Numbered from the stretch's first letter, positions 1 through 8,755 are shown. The stretch: 10,433 nucleotides of DNA from Bacteroidota bacterium (GCA_025363505.1 JANYDV010000168.1:1-10433); one strand, 5' to 3'. Notes: generated by a model not told the origin, from the sequence alone. Numbers and translations: made by a program.

Positions 1-14
1 CTTATATACCGTAC

Positions 15-2285
15 TTAATTAAGTATAACCTGCTTTGATATTTTTTGGTCACCATATTGCAGACGAACAATATATGTCCCCGCTACAAAACGCGACACAT
101 CAATATCATAATGTGGAATATCAGAACTACTGATCGTTCGAGTAATCATTTCCTGTCCTAAGAGTGAGAACAGTGAGAGTCGTATTTCTCCTGCGGCTGA
201 AGGATCAATCCCGCTCAAATCAAATGATAATAGTTGATGAGTTGGGTTGGGATAGATTACAACATCCGATAACGAAACAGTTTGTGGCTTTTCGGACACA
301 CCCGATGGGGCTACAACAGTCATCGGTACGATCTCACGACGTCCAAAACCTGCCAAATAATTTGTGCTTGTTGCGTTCCAGATCGTTGCTTTTTTGTCGT
401 CCTTTAAGGTAAAGTATCCCGCTACACCACCAGAAATAAACCACGGATTGAGACCAATCGGATAGGAGCCATCATCAGAGATTACAAAACGGTAGCACCC
501 CGAAGGAAGTATGAATGTATCGCGAATGATTGTCGCATCAGGCATATCACTTTTGCTATAGAGAACATTATCATTGATATCTAAGACTTCGTAATGAATC
601 ATATTCTGTTCAAAACCAAGTTTATCGGTCTTTAAAGCAAGATAGATATTGTTCGAATAGATCTTCGGAGTCGAATACGTCGTAACAGCAATATCATTTT
701 GCGAATACTCATCAATTAATTCACTTGGTGTGTGTATTTGTGCAGAGAACGTATGAGTGCCGCTCCCCAAATCAATAGCAGGCAGTAGAACATCTGCTTT
801 CTCAAGGAAATTAAGGCTTCCCTTCCAGTGAAATGTATTTGAACGATCACCATCAATACCATAATTGATAGTTACATCTTTTAACACTGTCTTACCGTTA
901 TTTTTAATCACTATCGTTGATGGTGCACCGCTGCACGATGGGTTGATTCGTGCAAAGCGATAGTCGGAAGTGGGCTGTTTGATGTCCTCAATTGCGGCAT
1001 CAACAGTAAAACTTGGTCCGGTCGAATAGAATAGTATCCCATTGACATTATATCCACCACTTGGACTTGTAGAGGTATAATCTTCCATTTTATATTGCAC
1101 CGTAAGTGAGTCGCCTTTCTTTGAGAATGTTGTTAGATCATAATCCCAAGGATAAACTAAATCACCGGGACACCAACCGGCGCGTGAAAGCGTGAAGGTC
1201 CCGGTCTGAGGATATGTAGGATTAAATCCGCAATCTTCTCTCCAAAGATGTTGGTCATATCGGCTCGCACCATTCACCCAGATAGAATGTGTCTTGTCAA
1301 TAAACTCACAAGCACCATTCGGGTCAGAGCCATGACCGGAGACGATCAGTCGGAGGGTCATCAAATCTGCAGCTTGTTCATGAAATAAGGTCTTCGGCGG
1401 CAAGTGGTTATTGATTGGGTCATTCGCATTGCCATAATAGAGATACCCGTTATAGAGCTGCTCAATTTTATAGGTTTTTCGCGACGGTGTTCCCTCAATA
1501 AAATCGAATGAAAGCGTATAGAGTGAACCTTGCGAGTAACCGTCATAGTATGAGACAAGCTCAATCAAATCATGAAGGAGATATTCAAAATCAGTGACAT
1601 CCATCGTCCAAGTACGAGTCCAGTCCTTTGCAAAACCCTTGCCATAGGGAGTTATATAGCGCGTAATCTCATAAGGTACTACAACTTCAAAAACATAATA
1701 AGCTTTCTTCTTGGTAACATGATAGGTTGTATCCCCTTTTACATAGACTGAATCAATCTTTTGCCCGGTGTTATTATAAATGTAATTCCAAAATTGTGCT
1801 CTCCAGATGTAGATTGAGTCGGTCGCCCGAAATGCATGGTTAGGGTCTTTATAAAAATAAATTTTATTCGGTCCGTTGGCAGTCGAATCCGTTTTCTTCG
1901 TCTTCGTATTATACGAATATGATCTTGTCGTATCTTTAGCGATTCTGATACTATCAACAGTATTACCATCAACAGTAAAATTTGGTGCATCTTGGAGTGT
2001 AGAGTCTATTTTCCCTGTATGATGTCGAAGAACAATTCCCGTAGTATAATCCCACTCACCGCATCCGCCTGTTGGACAAGTCAAGTTATAACGCAACAAT
2101 ATTTTTTCATACGTTTTCGATACATCCGGAAACTTAGACCATCTTGTCTGCGATCCGTTATAGGTCCAGAGGTATTTATCCATTACCACTACGTGAGTAG
2201 TGTCTCCGGTTTTGGCAACTGTCTGAGTGCTCAAAAAAGAAAAAACTACCGATAGCACACACAACAACTTAATAATTTTTTTCAT
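15..2285 (-). CDS. T9SS-exported PNGase F-like protein (putative peptide-N-glycosidase)
   Basis: A 756-residue exported protein, probably a glycoamidase that removes N-glycans from glycoproteins outside the cell. Residues 1-24 form a signal peptide (KK, then a hydrophobic core, ending near TVAK). Residues about 25-430 resemble PNGase F by eye: CPTGGCGEWDY (70-80) matches the CDEWDRY segment with catalytic Asp60, EITRYITPYGKG (206-217) and DVTDF (229-233) match, GACEF (324-328) carries the Glu206 equivalent (E327), and SRAGWCPGD (367-375) matches the RAGWCPG segment. The Glu118 position appears to be Asp248. About 110 extra residues lie between D79 and the ITPY motif. Residues 430-540 look like a CARDB/Ig-type beta domain, and 545-655 contain an LPSGCYRF motif typical of secreted Bacteroidota proteins. 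Residues 672-756 are a T9SS type-A sorting domain (VIYPNPT, LFSLLGQ, VAGTYIVRL). The family match is strong; activity is inferred, and a non-catalytic glycan-binding role is possible. No Shine-Dalgarno precedes the ATG, as usual here. Confidence 0.87.
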   Translation of the reverse strand: MKKIIKLLCVLSVVFSFLSTQTVAKTGDTTHVVVMDKYLWTYNGSQTRWSKFPDVSKTYEKILLRYNLTCPTGGCGEWDYTTGIVLRHHTGKIDSTLQDAPNFTVDGNTVDSIRIAKDTTRSYSYNTKTKKTDSTANGPNKIYFYKDPNHAFRATDSIYIWRAQFWNYIYNNTGQKIDSVYVKGDTTYHVTKKKAYYVFEVVVPYEITRYITPYGKGFAKDWTRTWTMDVTDFEYLLHDLIELVSYYDGYSQGSLYTLSFDFIEGTPSRKTYKIEQLYNGYLYYGNANDPINNHLPPKTLFHEQAADLMTLRLIVSGHGSDPNGACEFIDKTHSIWVNGASRYDQHLWREDCGFNPTYPQTGTFTLSRAGWCPGDLVYPWDYDLTTFSKKGDSLTVQYKMEDYTSTSPSGGYNVNGILFYSTGPSFTVDAAIEDIKQPTSDYRFARINPSCSGAPSTIVIKNNGKTVLKDVTINYGIDGDRSNTFHWKGSLNFLEKADVLLPAIDLGSGTHTFSAQIHTPSELIDEYSQNDIAVTTYSTPKIYSNNIYLALKTDKLGFEQNMIHYEVLDINDNVLYSKSDMPDATIIRDTFILPSGCYRFVISDDGSYPIGLNPWFISGGVAGYFTLKDDKKATIWNATSTNYLAGFGRREIVPMTVVAPSGVSEKPQTVSLSDVVIYPNPTHQLLSFDLSGIDPSAAGEIRLSLFSLLGQEMITRTISSSDIPHYDIDVSRFVAGTYIVRLQYGDQKISKQVILN

Positions 2286-2392
2286 AGAATCAACACCATG
2301 GATTAATATAGAGACTTTACCAATGCGAACAGAGAGAAAATCGTTCTTACAACTCTATTTTTTGAAGGTCTCTCTCTTTGTGTAAAAAGACA

Positions 2393-4189
2393 TTAGTTAC
2401 GCGTCGATGCGTGCATTGCCCCAAGAGCAATTTTTGACGTATGGTTTGAAATCCGTTCACCGATCTGCTGACGCCACATTGCATAGTATAAGCCTTTTTC
2501 AGCAAGAAGATCGTGATGATTCCCTGATTCGATGATCTCTCCACGTTCGAGCACAATGATCCGATCTGCGTGCATGATAGTCGAAAGTCTGTGTGCTATG
2601 AGTATTGTAATAAGATCAGTCCCGGTCGATACTTTTCGAATGGTCGCAGTAATTTCTTCTTCGGTTAACGAATCTAGAGCGGATGTTGCTTCATCAAACA
2701 CTAACAACTCCGGTCGGCGTAGAAGGGCTCTCGCAATCGACAAGCGTTGCTTTTCTCCGCCTGATACTTTTACGCCGCCTTCGCCGATCACAGAATCCAA
2801 TCCCTGCGGAGCACGCGCCAAGAGCGGACCACAAGCCGCTTTTTCTAAGACATCCATACATTGTGCATCAGTCGCGTCAGGTCGGACGAAGAGTAAGTTT
2901 TCACGAATAGAACCGGAAAATAATTGCGTATCTTGTGTGACAAAGCCGATGTGCTCGCGTAATTGATCAAGGTCGATCTTGGTACTGCTCACACCATTAT
3001 AATTTACTGATCCCTCCTTCGGGTGGTATAACCCCACCAACAATTTCACCAAGGTTGTCTTTCCCGAACCTGAAGGTCCGACGAATGCTACCGTCTCACC
3101 TCGCTGCACACTGAACGAGATATGGTGCAATGCAGGAGAATTTGCCGATTGATGCTGAAATGTTACATCGGAGAATTCCAATGAACGTAAACTGCCGAAT
3201 GCCACCGGATCTGCCGGTTGCCGTTCCGGTTCGGTACTCATTATTTTCGAGAAATTTTGAAGTGATGCTTCAGTTTCACGATAAACAGCGATGATCGAAC
3301 CAAGCTCTTGTAAAGGACCAAATATAAAAAATGAATAGACATACAAAGAAAAATACTGTCCGAAAGTAATTTCTTGTTTAAAGATCAAATACAGCATCAA
3401 GAAGGTAATACTTGTACGAAGGAAATTGATTGTAGTACCTTGAATAAAACTGAGACTTCGTACATACCGGACCTTTTTTAATTCAAGTTTTAAGATTTTG
3501 CCTGTCACGCCATTGAGACGTGAGATTTCCTGTTTTGCTAATCCAAGACTTTTTACTAATTCAATATTTCGCAATGATTCGGTCGTCGAGCCGGCAAGGG
3601 CAGTCGTTTCAGCGACGATAGCTTTTTGAACAATTTTTATTTTCTTACTCATCGTAAGACTAATAAAAGCAATGATCGGGATGGTGCTAAAATATACCGG
3701 GGCAATAAGCCAGTTGATGGTCATTGCATATATTGTAACGAAAATAACACCAACCAAAGACGTAAACAGCATACTGACGGAGAGCGAAATGACTCTCTCA
3801 ATATCTCCGCGTACTTTTTGTAAAATACCTAGAGTCTCACCACTGCGTTGGTCTTCGAATACCGAATAGGGCAATTTTAATGAATGTTCAAGACCTTCGG
3901 AGTATACCTGAGCACCAAGCTTTTGAGTAATAACATTTATATAATAATCTTGAAAGTTTTTTGCCACGCGCGATACAAATGCCACTCCCACAGCAAGAGC
4001 TAATAATTTGGAAACACCCAGAAAGAATTGTTCGGAAGTATATATATTCGATTTTGTTGCATAGTCATCAATAACATGACGGAACACGACCGGATCGAGT
4101 AGCGAGAACACCTGATTGATCGTTGCAAGTATGAGCGCAAGCCACACAAGCCCTTTGTACTGTTTAAGATAAGAATATAGTATCTTCAT
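2393..4189 (-). CDS. ABC transporter half-molecule, fused membrane and ATPase domains (exporter type)
   Basis: A 598-residue inner-membrane ABC exporter half-transporter, expected to work as a homodimer or to pair with another half. Residues 1-300 form a type I exporter membrane domain; hydrophobic segments lie near 14-33, 59-73, 138-158, 160-180, 255-270 and 278-302. The nucleotide-binding domain spans 335-575: Walker A GPSGSGKT (371-378), Q-loop VTQD (417-420), signature VSGGEKQR (475-482), Walker B LLVFDE (495-500) and the switch histidine in IAHRLS (H533). All catalytic motifs are intact and the length is typical of the lipid A/multidrug exporter (MsbA/MdlB-like) group. The substrate cannot be read from the sequence. 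The start is the first ATG, giving the usual short cytosolic lead before helix 1. It lies 87 bases after the regulator gene and 107 before the PNGase-like gene on the same strand, so co-transcription is possible but not shown. Confidence 0.96.
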   Translation of the reverse strand: MKILYSYLKQYKGLVWLALILATINQVFSLLDPVVFRHVIDDYATKSNIYTSEQFFLGVSKLLALAVGVAFVSRVAKNFQDYYINVITQKLGAQVYSEGLEHSLKLPYSVFEDQRSGETLGILQKVRGDIERVISLSVSMLFTSLVGVIFVTIYAMTINWLIAPVYFSTIPIIAFISLTMSKKIKIVQKAIVAETTALAGSTTESLRNIELVKSLGLAKQEISRLNGVTGKILKLELKKVRYVRSLSFIQGTTINFLRTSITFLMLYLIFKQEITFGQYFSLYVYSFFIFGPLQELGSIIAVYRETEASLQNFSKIMSTEPERQPADPVAFGSLRSLEFSDVTFQHQSANSPALHHISFSVQRGETVAFVGPSGSGKTTLVKLLVGLYHPKEGSVNYNGVSSTKIDLDQLREHIGFVTQDTQLFSGSIRENLLFVRPDATDAQCMDVLEKAACGPLLARAPQGLDSVIGEGGVKVSGGEKQRLSIARALLRRPELLVFDEATSALDSLTEEEITATIRKVSTGTDLITILIAHRLSTIMHADRIIVLERGEIIESGNHHDLLAEKGLYYAMWRQQIGERISNHTSKIALGAMHASTRN

Positions 4190-4276
4190 TTTTTTGATGG
4201 GTATGAGTGTGAACTACCCGTTAAGCAATAATTTTAGGAATGTTTTCGATACGACTCAAGCAATCAATTGTAACAC

Positions 4277-5842
4277 TTACTCTTCCACTTCACTTTCATC
4301 GATCTCGACCTCTTCACCGTCACGCTTGTCTTTGGTCAGTCCGAACTTTCGCATTTTAGTATAAAGATGCGAACGCTGAATATTCATTGCCTCGGCAGTA
4401 CGGCTGATGTTCCAATTATATTCTCGTAATCGTTCTTCAATATAAATTTTTTCTGCTCGATCTTTGAAATCCTGAAATGAACCCGCAGCTAATGCTTCTT
4501 GAAACGGGTGAGGCATCGTTGCTGAGTAATCATCGAGCTCTGCCGATTGCATTCTCGCGACATCAGCAGCAGTAAGGATAACACTTTTTGATAGATCATC
4601 CGATGAGCCACTATCTGTTTGGGTAGTTTGCGCTTGTAACGGTGTCGATTGCGCTGAGGTGCTCATCATACTAAATGCCAGCCCAAGACGTTCTACTTGA
4701 TCACGATGGACTGTTTCTGAAGTCGTTAAGATCACAATACGCTCGATGACATTTCGAAGTTCACGAATGTTTCCGGAGTATGGTAATGACATCATCAAGT
4801 GCATTGCATCATCATCAAACTTTGGTGCCTTCCGCTTTGCTTCAGCGGCAAATTCATCGGCAAATGCACGAACGAGAACCGGCACATCTTCACGACGATC
4901 ACGAAGCGGTGGGACGAAGATCGGAATCACATTCAATCGGTGATAGAGATCTTCACGAAAACGCCCGCCGCGAATTTCATCTTGCAGATTTTTATTGGTC
5001 GCTGCAATGACCCGAACATCAACCTTAATGGGTTTGCCTGTCGAACTTCCGACACGTTCAATCCACCCTTCATCAATCACCTTCAATACTTTGGCTTGTG
5101 CTTCGAGCGACATATCACCGATTTCATCAAGAAACAGTGTACCGCCATCGGCTTGCTCGAACTTGCCGATCCGTTGTGCTTGTGCGCCGGTAAATGAGCC
5201 TTTTTCGTGACCGAAGAGTTCGCTTTCGATCAAATCTCTGGGGATTGCCGCACAATTGACTTCAATAAATGGCATTTCTTCGCGGCGTGAACCGCGATGA
5301 ATACCGCGAGCGACAAGTTCTTTGCCCGAGCCGTTTTCGCCGGTAATCAATACACGCGCTTCGGTGGGAGCGACACGTTCGATCATCGAACGAATATTGC
5401 GCATGGCAATTGATGAACCAAGCATTGCCTCGCGTCCCTGAAGACGCTCTTTCATATTCCGAACTTGAGTTTCGAGATGCTTTTTTTCGGTGGCGTTTCT
5501 GACGATCAATAATAGTTTTTCGCGATCAGGTGGCTTTTCGAGAAAATCGAATGCCCCGAGTTTGGTGGCTTCAACAGCTGTCTCGATTGTACCATGACCC
5601 GAAATCATAATCACCGGGACATCAGCACGAATTTCTCGGATGCGCTGGAGTGTTTCAAGACCGTCCATTCCGGGCATCTTAACATCGAGCAAAATACAAT
5701 CAACCGGAGTACCATTATTAATAATCTTTACACCTTCGGAGCCGGATTCGGCAGTTAGTACTACGTGTTTTTCATATTCGAAGATCCAAGCAAGAGTATC
5801 TCTTATACCCGGTTCATCGTCAATAATAAGTATATTCGCCAT
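4277..5842 (-). CDS. NtrC-family sigma-54-dependent response regulator
   Basis: A 521-residue two-component regulator that should activate RpoN-dependent promoters when phosphorylated. Receiver domain 1-120: acidic pocket D8/D9, phospho-acceptor D53 (LLDVKMPGMDG), S81 and K103. AAA+ domain 140-380: Walker A GENGSGKE (168-175), sigma-54 contact loop GSFTGA (215-220, the usual GAFTGA with Ala to Ser), Walker B GGTLFLDE (233-240), arginine-finger segment FREDLYHRLN (295-304) and sensor II GNIRELRN (357-364). A Ser/Thr/Gln-rich linker (391-460) leads to a Fis-type helix-turn-helix (464-503, NISRTAEAMNIQRSHLYTKM), followed by an acidic tail (VEIDESEVEE). All key residues are present, so it should be an active regulator. 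No partner histidine kinase is in the window, and I saw no convincing GG-N10-GC sigma-54 promoter in the intergenic gaps, so its targets are probably elsewhere. It is assigned to the family but not to a named member. Confidence 0.97.
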   Translation of the reverse strand: MANILIIDDEPGIRDTLAWIFEYEKHVVLTAESGSEGVKIINNGTPVDCILLDVKMPGMDGLETLQRIREIRADVPVIMISGHGTIETAVEATKLGAFDFLEKPPDREKLLLIVRNATEKKHLETQVRNMKERLQGREAMLGSSIAMRNIRSMIERVAPTEARVLITGENGSGKELVARGIHRGSRREEMPFIEVNCAAIPRDLIESELFGHEKGSFTGAQAQRIGKFEQADGGTLFLDEIGDMSLEAQAKVLKVIDEGWIERVGSSTGKPIKVDVRVIAATNKNLQDEIRGGRFREDLYHRLNVIPIFVPPLRDRREDVPVLVRAFADEFAAEAKRKAPKFDDDAMHLMMSLPYSGNIRELRNVIERIVILTTSETVHRDQVERLGLAFSMMSTSAQSTPLQAQTTQTDSGSSDDLSKSVILTAADVARMQSAELDDYSATMPHPFQEALAAGSFQDFKDRAEKIYIEERLREYNWNISRTAEAMNIQRSHLYTKMRKFGLTKDKRDGEEVEIDESEVEE

Positions 5843-5939
5843 TTTTGAGGTTATGTAGTTACTTCCTCATACTACAAATTGGAGAACTGTTTAGTTTTCT
5901 ATACAATGAATACTTACCTAATTTTACAAAAACAGTATT

Positions 5940-7127
5940 TCATGGTCTTCTGTACGGAGAGGCAATGTATCGTTGTGCATCGGCATGAGTACCCGATATA
6001 TCTTTCATTTTCTGAACCCGATCATACATCATCAGAGCATTTTTCCGATCATTCTTGACATCGTAAGCCATGCCCATCTGCAATTCAGATTTTGCAACCC
6101 ACCACGTAACCTCGTCGGGGGTGATCTTTCTGCTGAGGAGATTACTATTATAAAAATAATATAACGCAGAATCAACATTGCCTGAGGGCAAGAGTAAATT
6201 TTTCTGTCCGATAAAATACATTGCTTCTCTAGCCTGCTTGATCGTGTACCCTTCACGTTTTTCCCTTGCACGGGCTAGCATCACATGATAGGTTGAATCA
6301 TAACGGGTATGTTGACCCAGCGATACTTGAGCGAATGCTAAATAATGTAAAAATGCAGAATTGTTCGGGTATTTCGAAGCTAAAAATTGAGCATAATTAT
6401 AGGCTTTACTATAATCTTTCTCGTAGTTATAATATATTTTGGTCAACTCGTACATTGCTTCGGTACGCGAGTAGGTAGCCCGCTGTGCGCTATACTCCAA
6501 CATTTGAATGCCCACGCGTTTGTTGCCGGTAGCGAAGAATGAGATCAATGTCGATAGCGAGGGATAATCTTCTTTGATCGCTTCTACATAAAAGTTATAT
6601 AAACCGCGACCGAACATAATATCGCCGTTTGCTGGGAGTTTATCTTCCAACTTATTCAAATACTTCACCCCATCTTTAGCATCTTTGACCAAAATAGAGA
6701 TTGCATCTTGCCACTGTGGTCTGATCGCAAAAATGCGGGCATGCATCCCAAGCGATGCGCCTTTGTAAAATAATCCGGCAAGATCGAATTCATTCGTATC
6801 AAGTAATCTCTCCGCTCGCTTCAAGCTTTCTTCGAGTTGCGCTTTGTAGGTTTCGTCATATCCGGTGTTATCGGTATTGGTAACGGCACGCCAAAAATTG
6901 ACCATTGCCTTGTAGAAGTAGCCTGAGGGATGCTCGGGATTTTGATTGATGACAGAGTCAAAGGTTCTATCGGCTTCACTATATTGCATATTATAAGTAA
7001 GTTCAATGCCCCGATGAATCTGCTGATCGAGCAAACCGCCTTGTAATATCCATTGTGAAAAAGCCTTGCCGCTACTGCAAAAGGTGACAAGAGTAAGCAA
7101 GAAGATGCGTAGTAGTGTTGTTCTCAT
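5940..7127 (-). CDS. Exported tetratricopeptide-repeat-like protein of unknown function
   Basis: A 395-residue protein with a cleavable signal peptide (1-24, KAFS before Q25), so probably periplasmic or attached to the outer membrane from inside. The rest is mostly alpha-helical with TPR-like helix pairs, clearest at 37-80 (ending in the typical NPEHPSGYFYKA), at 222-272 (EAMYELTKIYYNY, then SKYPNNSAFLHYLAF) and at 346-375. A central segment (173-212) with LYNFYVEAIKEDYPSLS, then FFATGNKRVGIQML, resembles a conserved block that I recall from TPR-type proteins of Ignavibacteria/Chlorobi; that is from memory and not tested. TPR folds bind other proteins, but no partner is visible. There is no lipobox, since the Cys at position 17 is preceded by Phe. 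It lies between pyruvate kinase and the NtrC-type regulator on the same strand, 114 bases from the former and 97 from the latter. No function is assigned. Confidence 0.85.
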   Translation of the reverse strand: MRTTLLRIFLLTLVTFCSSGKAFSQWILQGGLLDQQIHRGIELTYNMQYSEADRTFDSVINQNPEHPSGYFYKAMVNFWRAVTNTDNTGYDETYKAQLEESLKRAERLLDTNEFDLAGLFYKGASLGMHARIFAIRPQWQDAISILVKDAKDGVKYLNKLEDKLPANGDIMFGRGLYNFYVEAIKEDYPSLSTLISFFATGNKRVGIQMLEYSAQRATYSRTEAMYELTKIYYNYEKDYSKAYNYAQFLASKYPNNSAFLHYLAFAQVSLGQHTRYDSTYHVMLARAREKREGYTIKQAREAMYFIGQKNLLLPSGNVDSALYYFYNSNLLSRKITPDEVTWWVAKSELQMGMAYDVKNDRKNALMMYDRVQKMKDISGTHADAQRYIASPYRRP

Positions 7128-7241
7128 AATTATAGTCGTTCAATCGTATCACCAGCAAAAGCCGTTCCGAACCTTTAAGAAAACAAAGAAATTACCGTGA
7201 AAAAATAATCACGAAACTCCCGGTGTTCTTCTGTTGGTCTA

Positions 7242-8690
7242 TCAATTTCCCAGATGGTGTACCTTTACAATATTCGTACTGCTGATCTGAAAGATTGGAT
7301 GCCCGGCAGTGAGCACAACATAGCCTGATTCTGGGATAAGACCTTTTTTCTGCACGAACTCTACCATATAGTTTAACGTATCGTCGAAGCTTTTTACTTC
7401 TTCAAGTTTCAATGCGATAACTCCATAATAGAATGCCATTCTTCGTAACGATTGTTCTTCAGTTGACATTCCAATAACCCATTGCGAGAAACGATATTTC
7501 GCTATTGACCTCACGCTTTTTCCGGAAAGTGTTGCAGAAATAATTGCATGAGCATTGACTTCTTCTGCCAACACACAAGCGGCTCGTGCAAGCGAGTCAA
7601 CTGAATTCAACAAACCATCGGTCGGGACGTCGAGGTCAGTATGCTTACGAACATACCCGCTTTTCTCTGCCTGCATTGCTATTTCTCGCATTGTCGAAAC
7701 GGCTTCGACGGGATATAAACCAACGCTTGTTTCGGCAGAAAGCATAATACAATCGGTACCGTCAAAGACGGCATTGGCAACGTCGCTGGCTTCGGCACGA
7801 GTGGGGCGCGGATGGCTGATCATCGACTCAAGCATCTGTGTCGCGGTTATCACCGGAATGCCTCGTTCGTTTGCGAGATTAATAATTCGTTTTTGTACCG
7901 GCGGCACTTGCTCTAACGGCATTTCAACACCAAGATCACCCCGCGCAACCATGATCATATCCGCGACATCAAGAATGGTCTCAATATGATCGACAGCTTC
8001 GGGCTTTTCGATCTTCGCAATAATTGGCAGATCACCTCGATGCAACTCTGTTTCAAGCAAATGACGCAACTGCAATACATCGGCAGCGCGTCGGACAAAC
8101 GATAACGCCAATGCATCAACACCAATCTGCTCGACTGCAAATTTTGCTAATTGGCGGTCATGGTCGGTCAAAGCAGGTATTCTCAACTTTGTTCTCGGAA
8201 AGTTAATACCTTTATGACTCTTGAGAATACCTCCATTCTTTACTCGGGTCCGAATCTCTGTCTTTGATATTATTTCATCGACATATAAAATGATCGCTCC
8301 ATCATCAAGCAAGATCGGGTCATCAATCGAGACATCTTCCCCCAAGAATGGATATGTAGTTGCAATCACATCCGAGGTTGTTTTTCCTTCCGGATCGAAG
8401 ACTAATCTTGGTTTGCTGTCTATTAATATTTCTACACCATAGGGGTGTTCCGTTTCGCCGGTACGCATTTTTGGTCCCGGTAGGTCACCTAATATCGCAA
8501 TATGCTCACCCATTCGCTCGCCAACAGCTCGGATTTTTCGTGCGGTTTCGAGATGTTCTTCAGGTGTGGAATGTGAAAAGTTGAGCCGGGCGATACTCAT
8601 TCCCGCAATAATAAGTCTTTCGATCGTTTCCTCTGAGCTGGTCGCAGGTCCGAAGGTGGCGATAATTTTTGTCTTTGGGCGTTGTTGCAT
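7242..8690 (-). CDS. pyk: Pyruvate kinase
   Basis: A 482-residue cytoplasmic glycolytic enzyme that converts phosphoenolpyruvate and ADP to pyruvate and ATP. The N-terminal region has KIIATFGPAT (8-17), ARLNFSHST (34-42) and GDLPGPKMRTG (68-78). The B domain runs about 75-170. The active-site block LPIIAKIEKPEA (221-232) has catalytic K226 and metal ligand E228; ARGDLGVE (249-256) gives metal ligand D252; ITATQMLESM (281-290) holds the substrate-contacting Thr. The C-terminal domain (about 355-480) has the usual allosteric-domain fold pattern (VRSIAKYR, GYVVLTAGHP). Length is normal and nothing is missing. By eye, E87 aligns with rabbit muscle Glu117, which would suggest the K+-dependent type; this is an inference. 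The start is the ATG giving the standard short N-terminus. It is transcribed away from the acidic protein gene, sharing the 8691-8823 region as a divergent promoter area. Confidence 0.97.
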   Translation of the reverse strand: MQQRPKTKIIATFGPATSSEETIERLIIAGMSIARLNFSHSTPEEHLETARKIRAVGERMGEHIAILGDLPGPKMRTGETEHPYGVEILIDSKPRLVFDPEGKTTSDVIATTYPFLGEDVSIDDPILLDDGAIILYVDEIISKTEIRTRVKNGGILKSHKGINFPRTKLRIPALTDHDRQLAKFAVEQIGVDALALSFVRRAADVLQLRHLLETELHRGDLPIIAKIEKPEAVDHIETILDVADMIMVARGDLGVEMPLEQVPPVQKRIINLANERGIPVITATQMLESMISHPRPTRAEASDVANAVFDGTDCIMLSAETSVGLYPVEAVSTMREIAMQAEKSGYVRKHTDLDVPTDGLLNSVDSLARAACVLAEEVNAHAIISATLSGKSVRSIAKYRFSQWVIGMSTEEQSLRRMAFYYGVIALKLEEVKSFDDTLNYMVEFVQKKGLIPESGYVVLTAGHPIFQISSTNIVKVHHLGN

Positions 8691-8755
8691 ATACTACAAA
8701 AATACGCTTAAATACCAATGTTTCCTCAATTTACCAATTTATTACAATATGAAGG

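Noticed and set aside
12..25. 14-bp palindrome TACTTAATTAAGTA over the stop codon of the PNGase-like gene
   Set aside because: AT-rich and partly coding, with no room for a terminator stem-loop; chance is sufficient.
2331..2377. AGAGAGA/TCTCTCT inverted repeat between the ABC and PNGase-like genes
   Set aside because: Simple-sequence dinucleotide runs with a loop of over 30 bases; no terminator tail.
2532..2966. 144-codon plus-strand frame opposite the ABC ATPase domain, and similar frames opposite the regulator and pyk
   Set aside because: They are antisense to highly conserved motifs (Walker A/B, signature), show no recognisable domains and lack start signals; they are shadows.
4199..4219. 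GGGTA/TACCC hairpin just before the ABC transporter start
   Set aside because: A 5-bp stem with an 11-nt loop, no T tract and no ribosome site to hide; no support for attenuation.
7129..7158. TTGCTG-N18-TATAAT promoter look-alike just before the TPR protein gene (minus strand)
   Set aside because: The TATAAT lies 1 nt from the ATG, so transcription would start at or past the start codon. It is more likely chance in AT-rich sequence.
7196..7213. CGTGA/TCACG hairpin after pyk as a terminator
   Set aside because: Only 5 bp with an 8-nt loop and no clean T tract; readthrough is likely, so it is not called.
8697..8704. TATTTTTG (Bacteroidota TAnnTTTG -7 element) 6 nt before the pyk ATG on the minus strand
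   Set aside because: It would give an almost leaderless mRNA, and the only TTG upstream is 22 nt away, longer than the usual spacing of about 19. Too weak to annotate.
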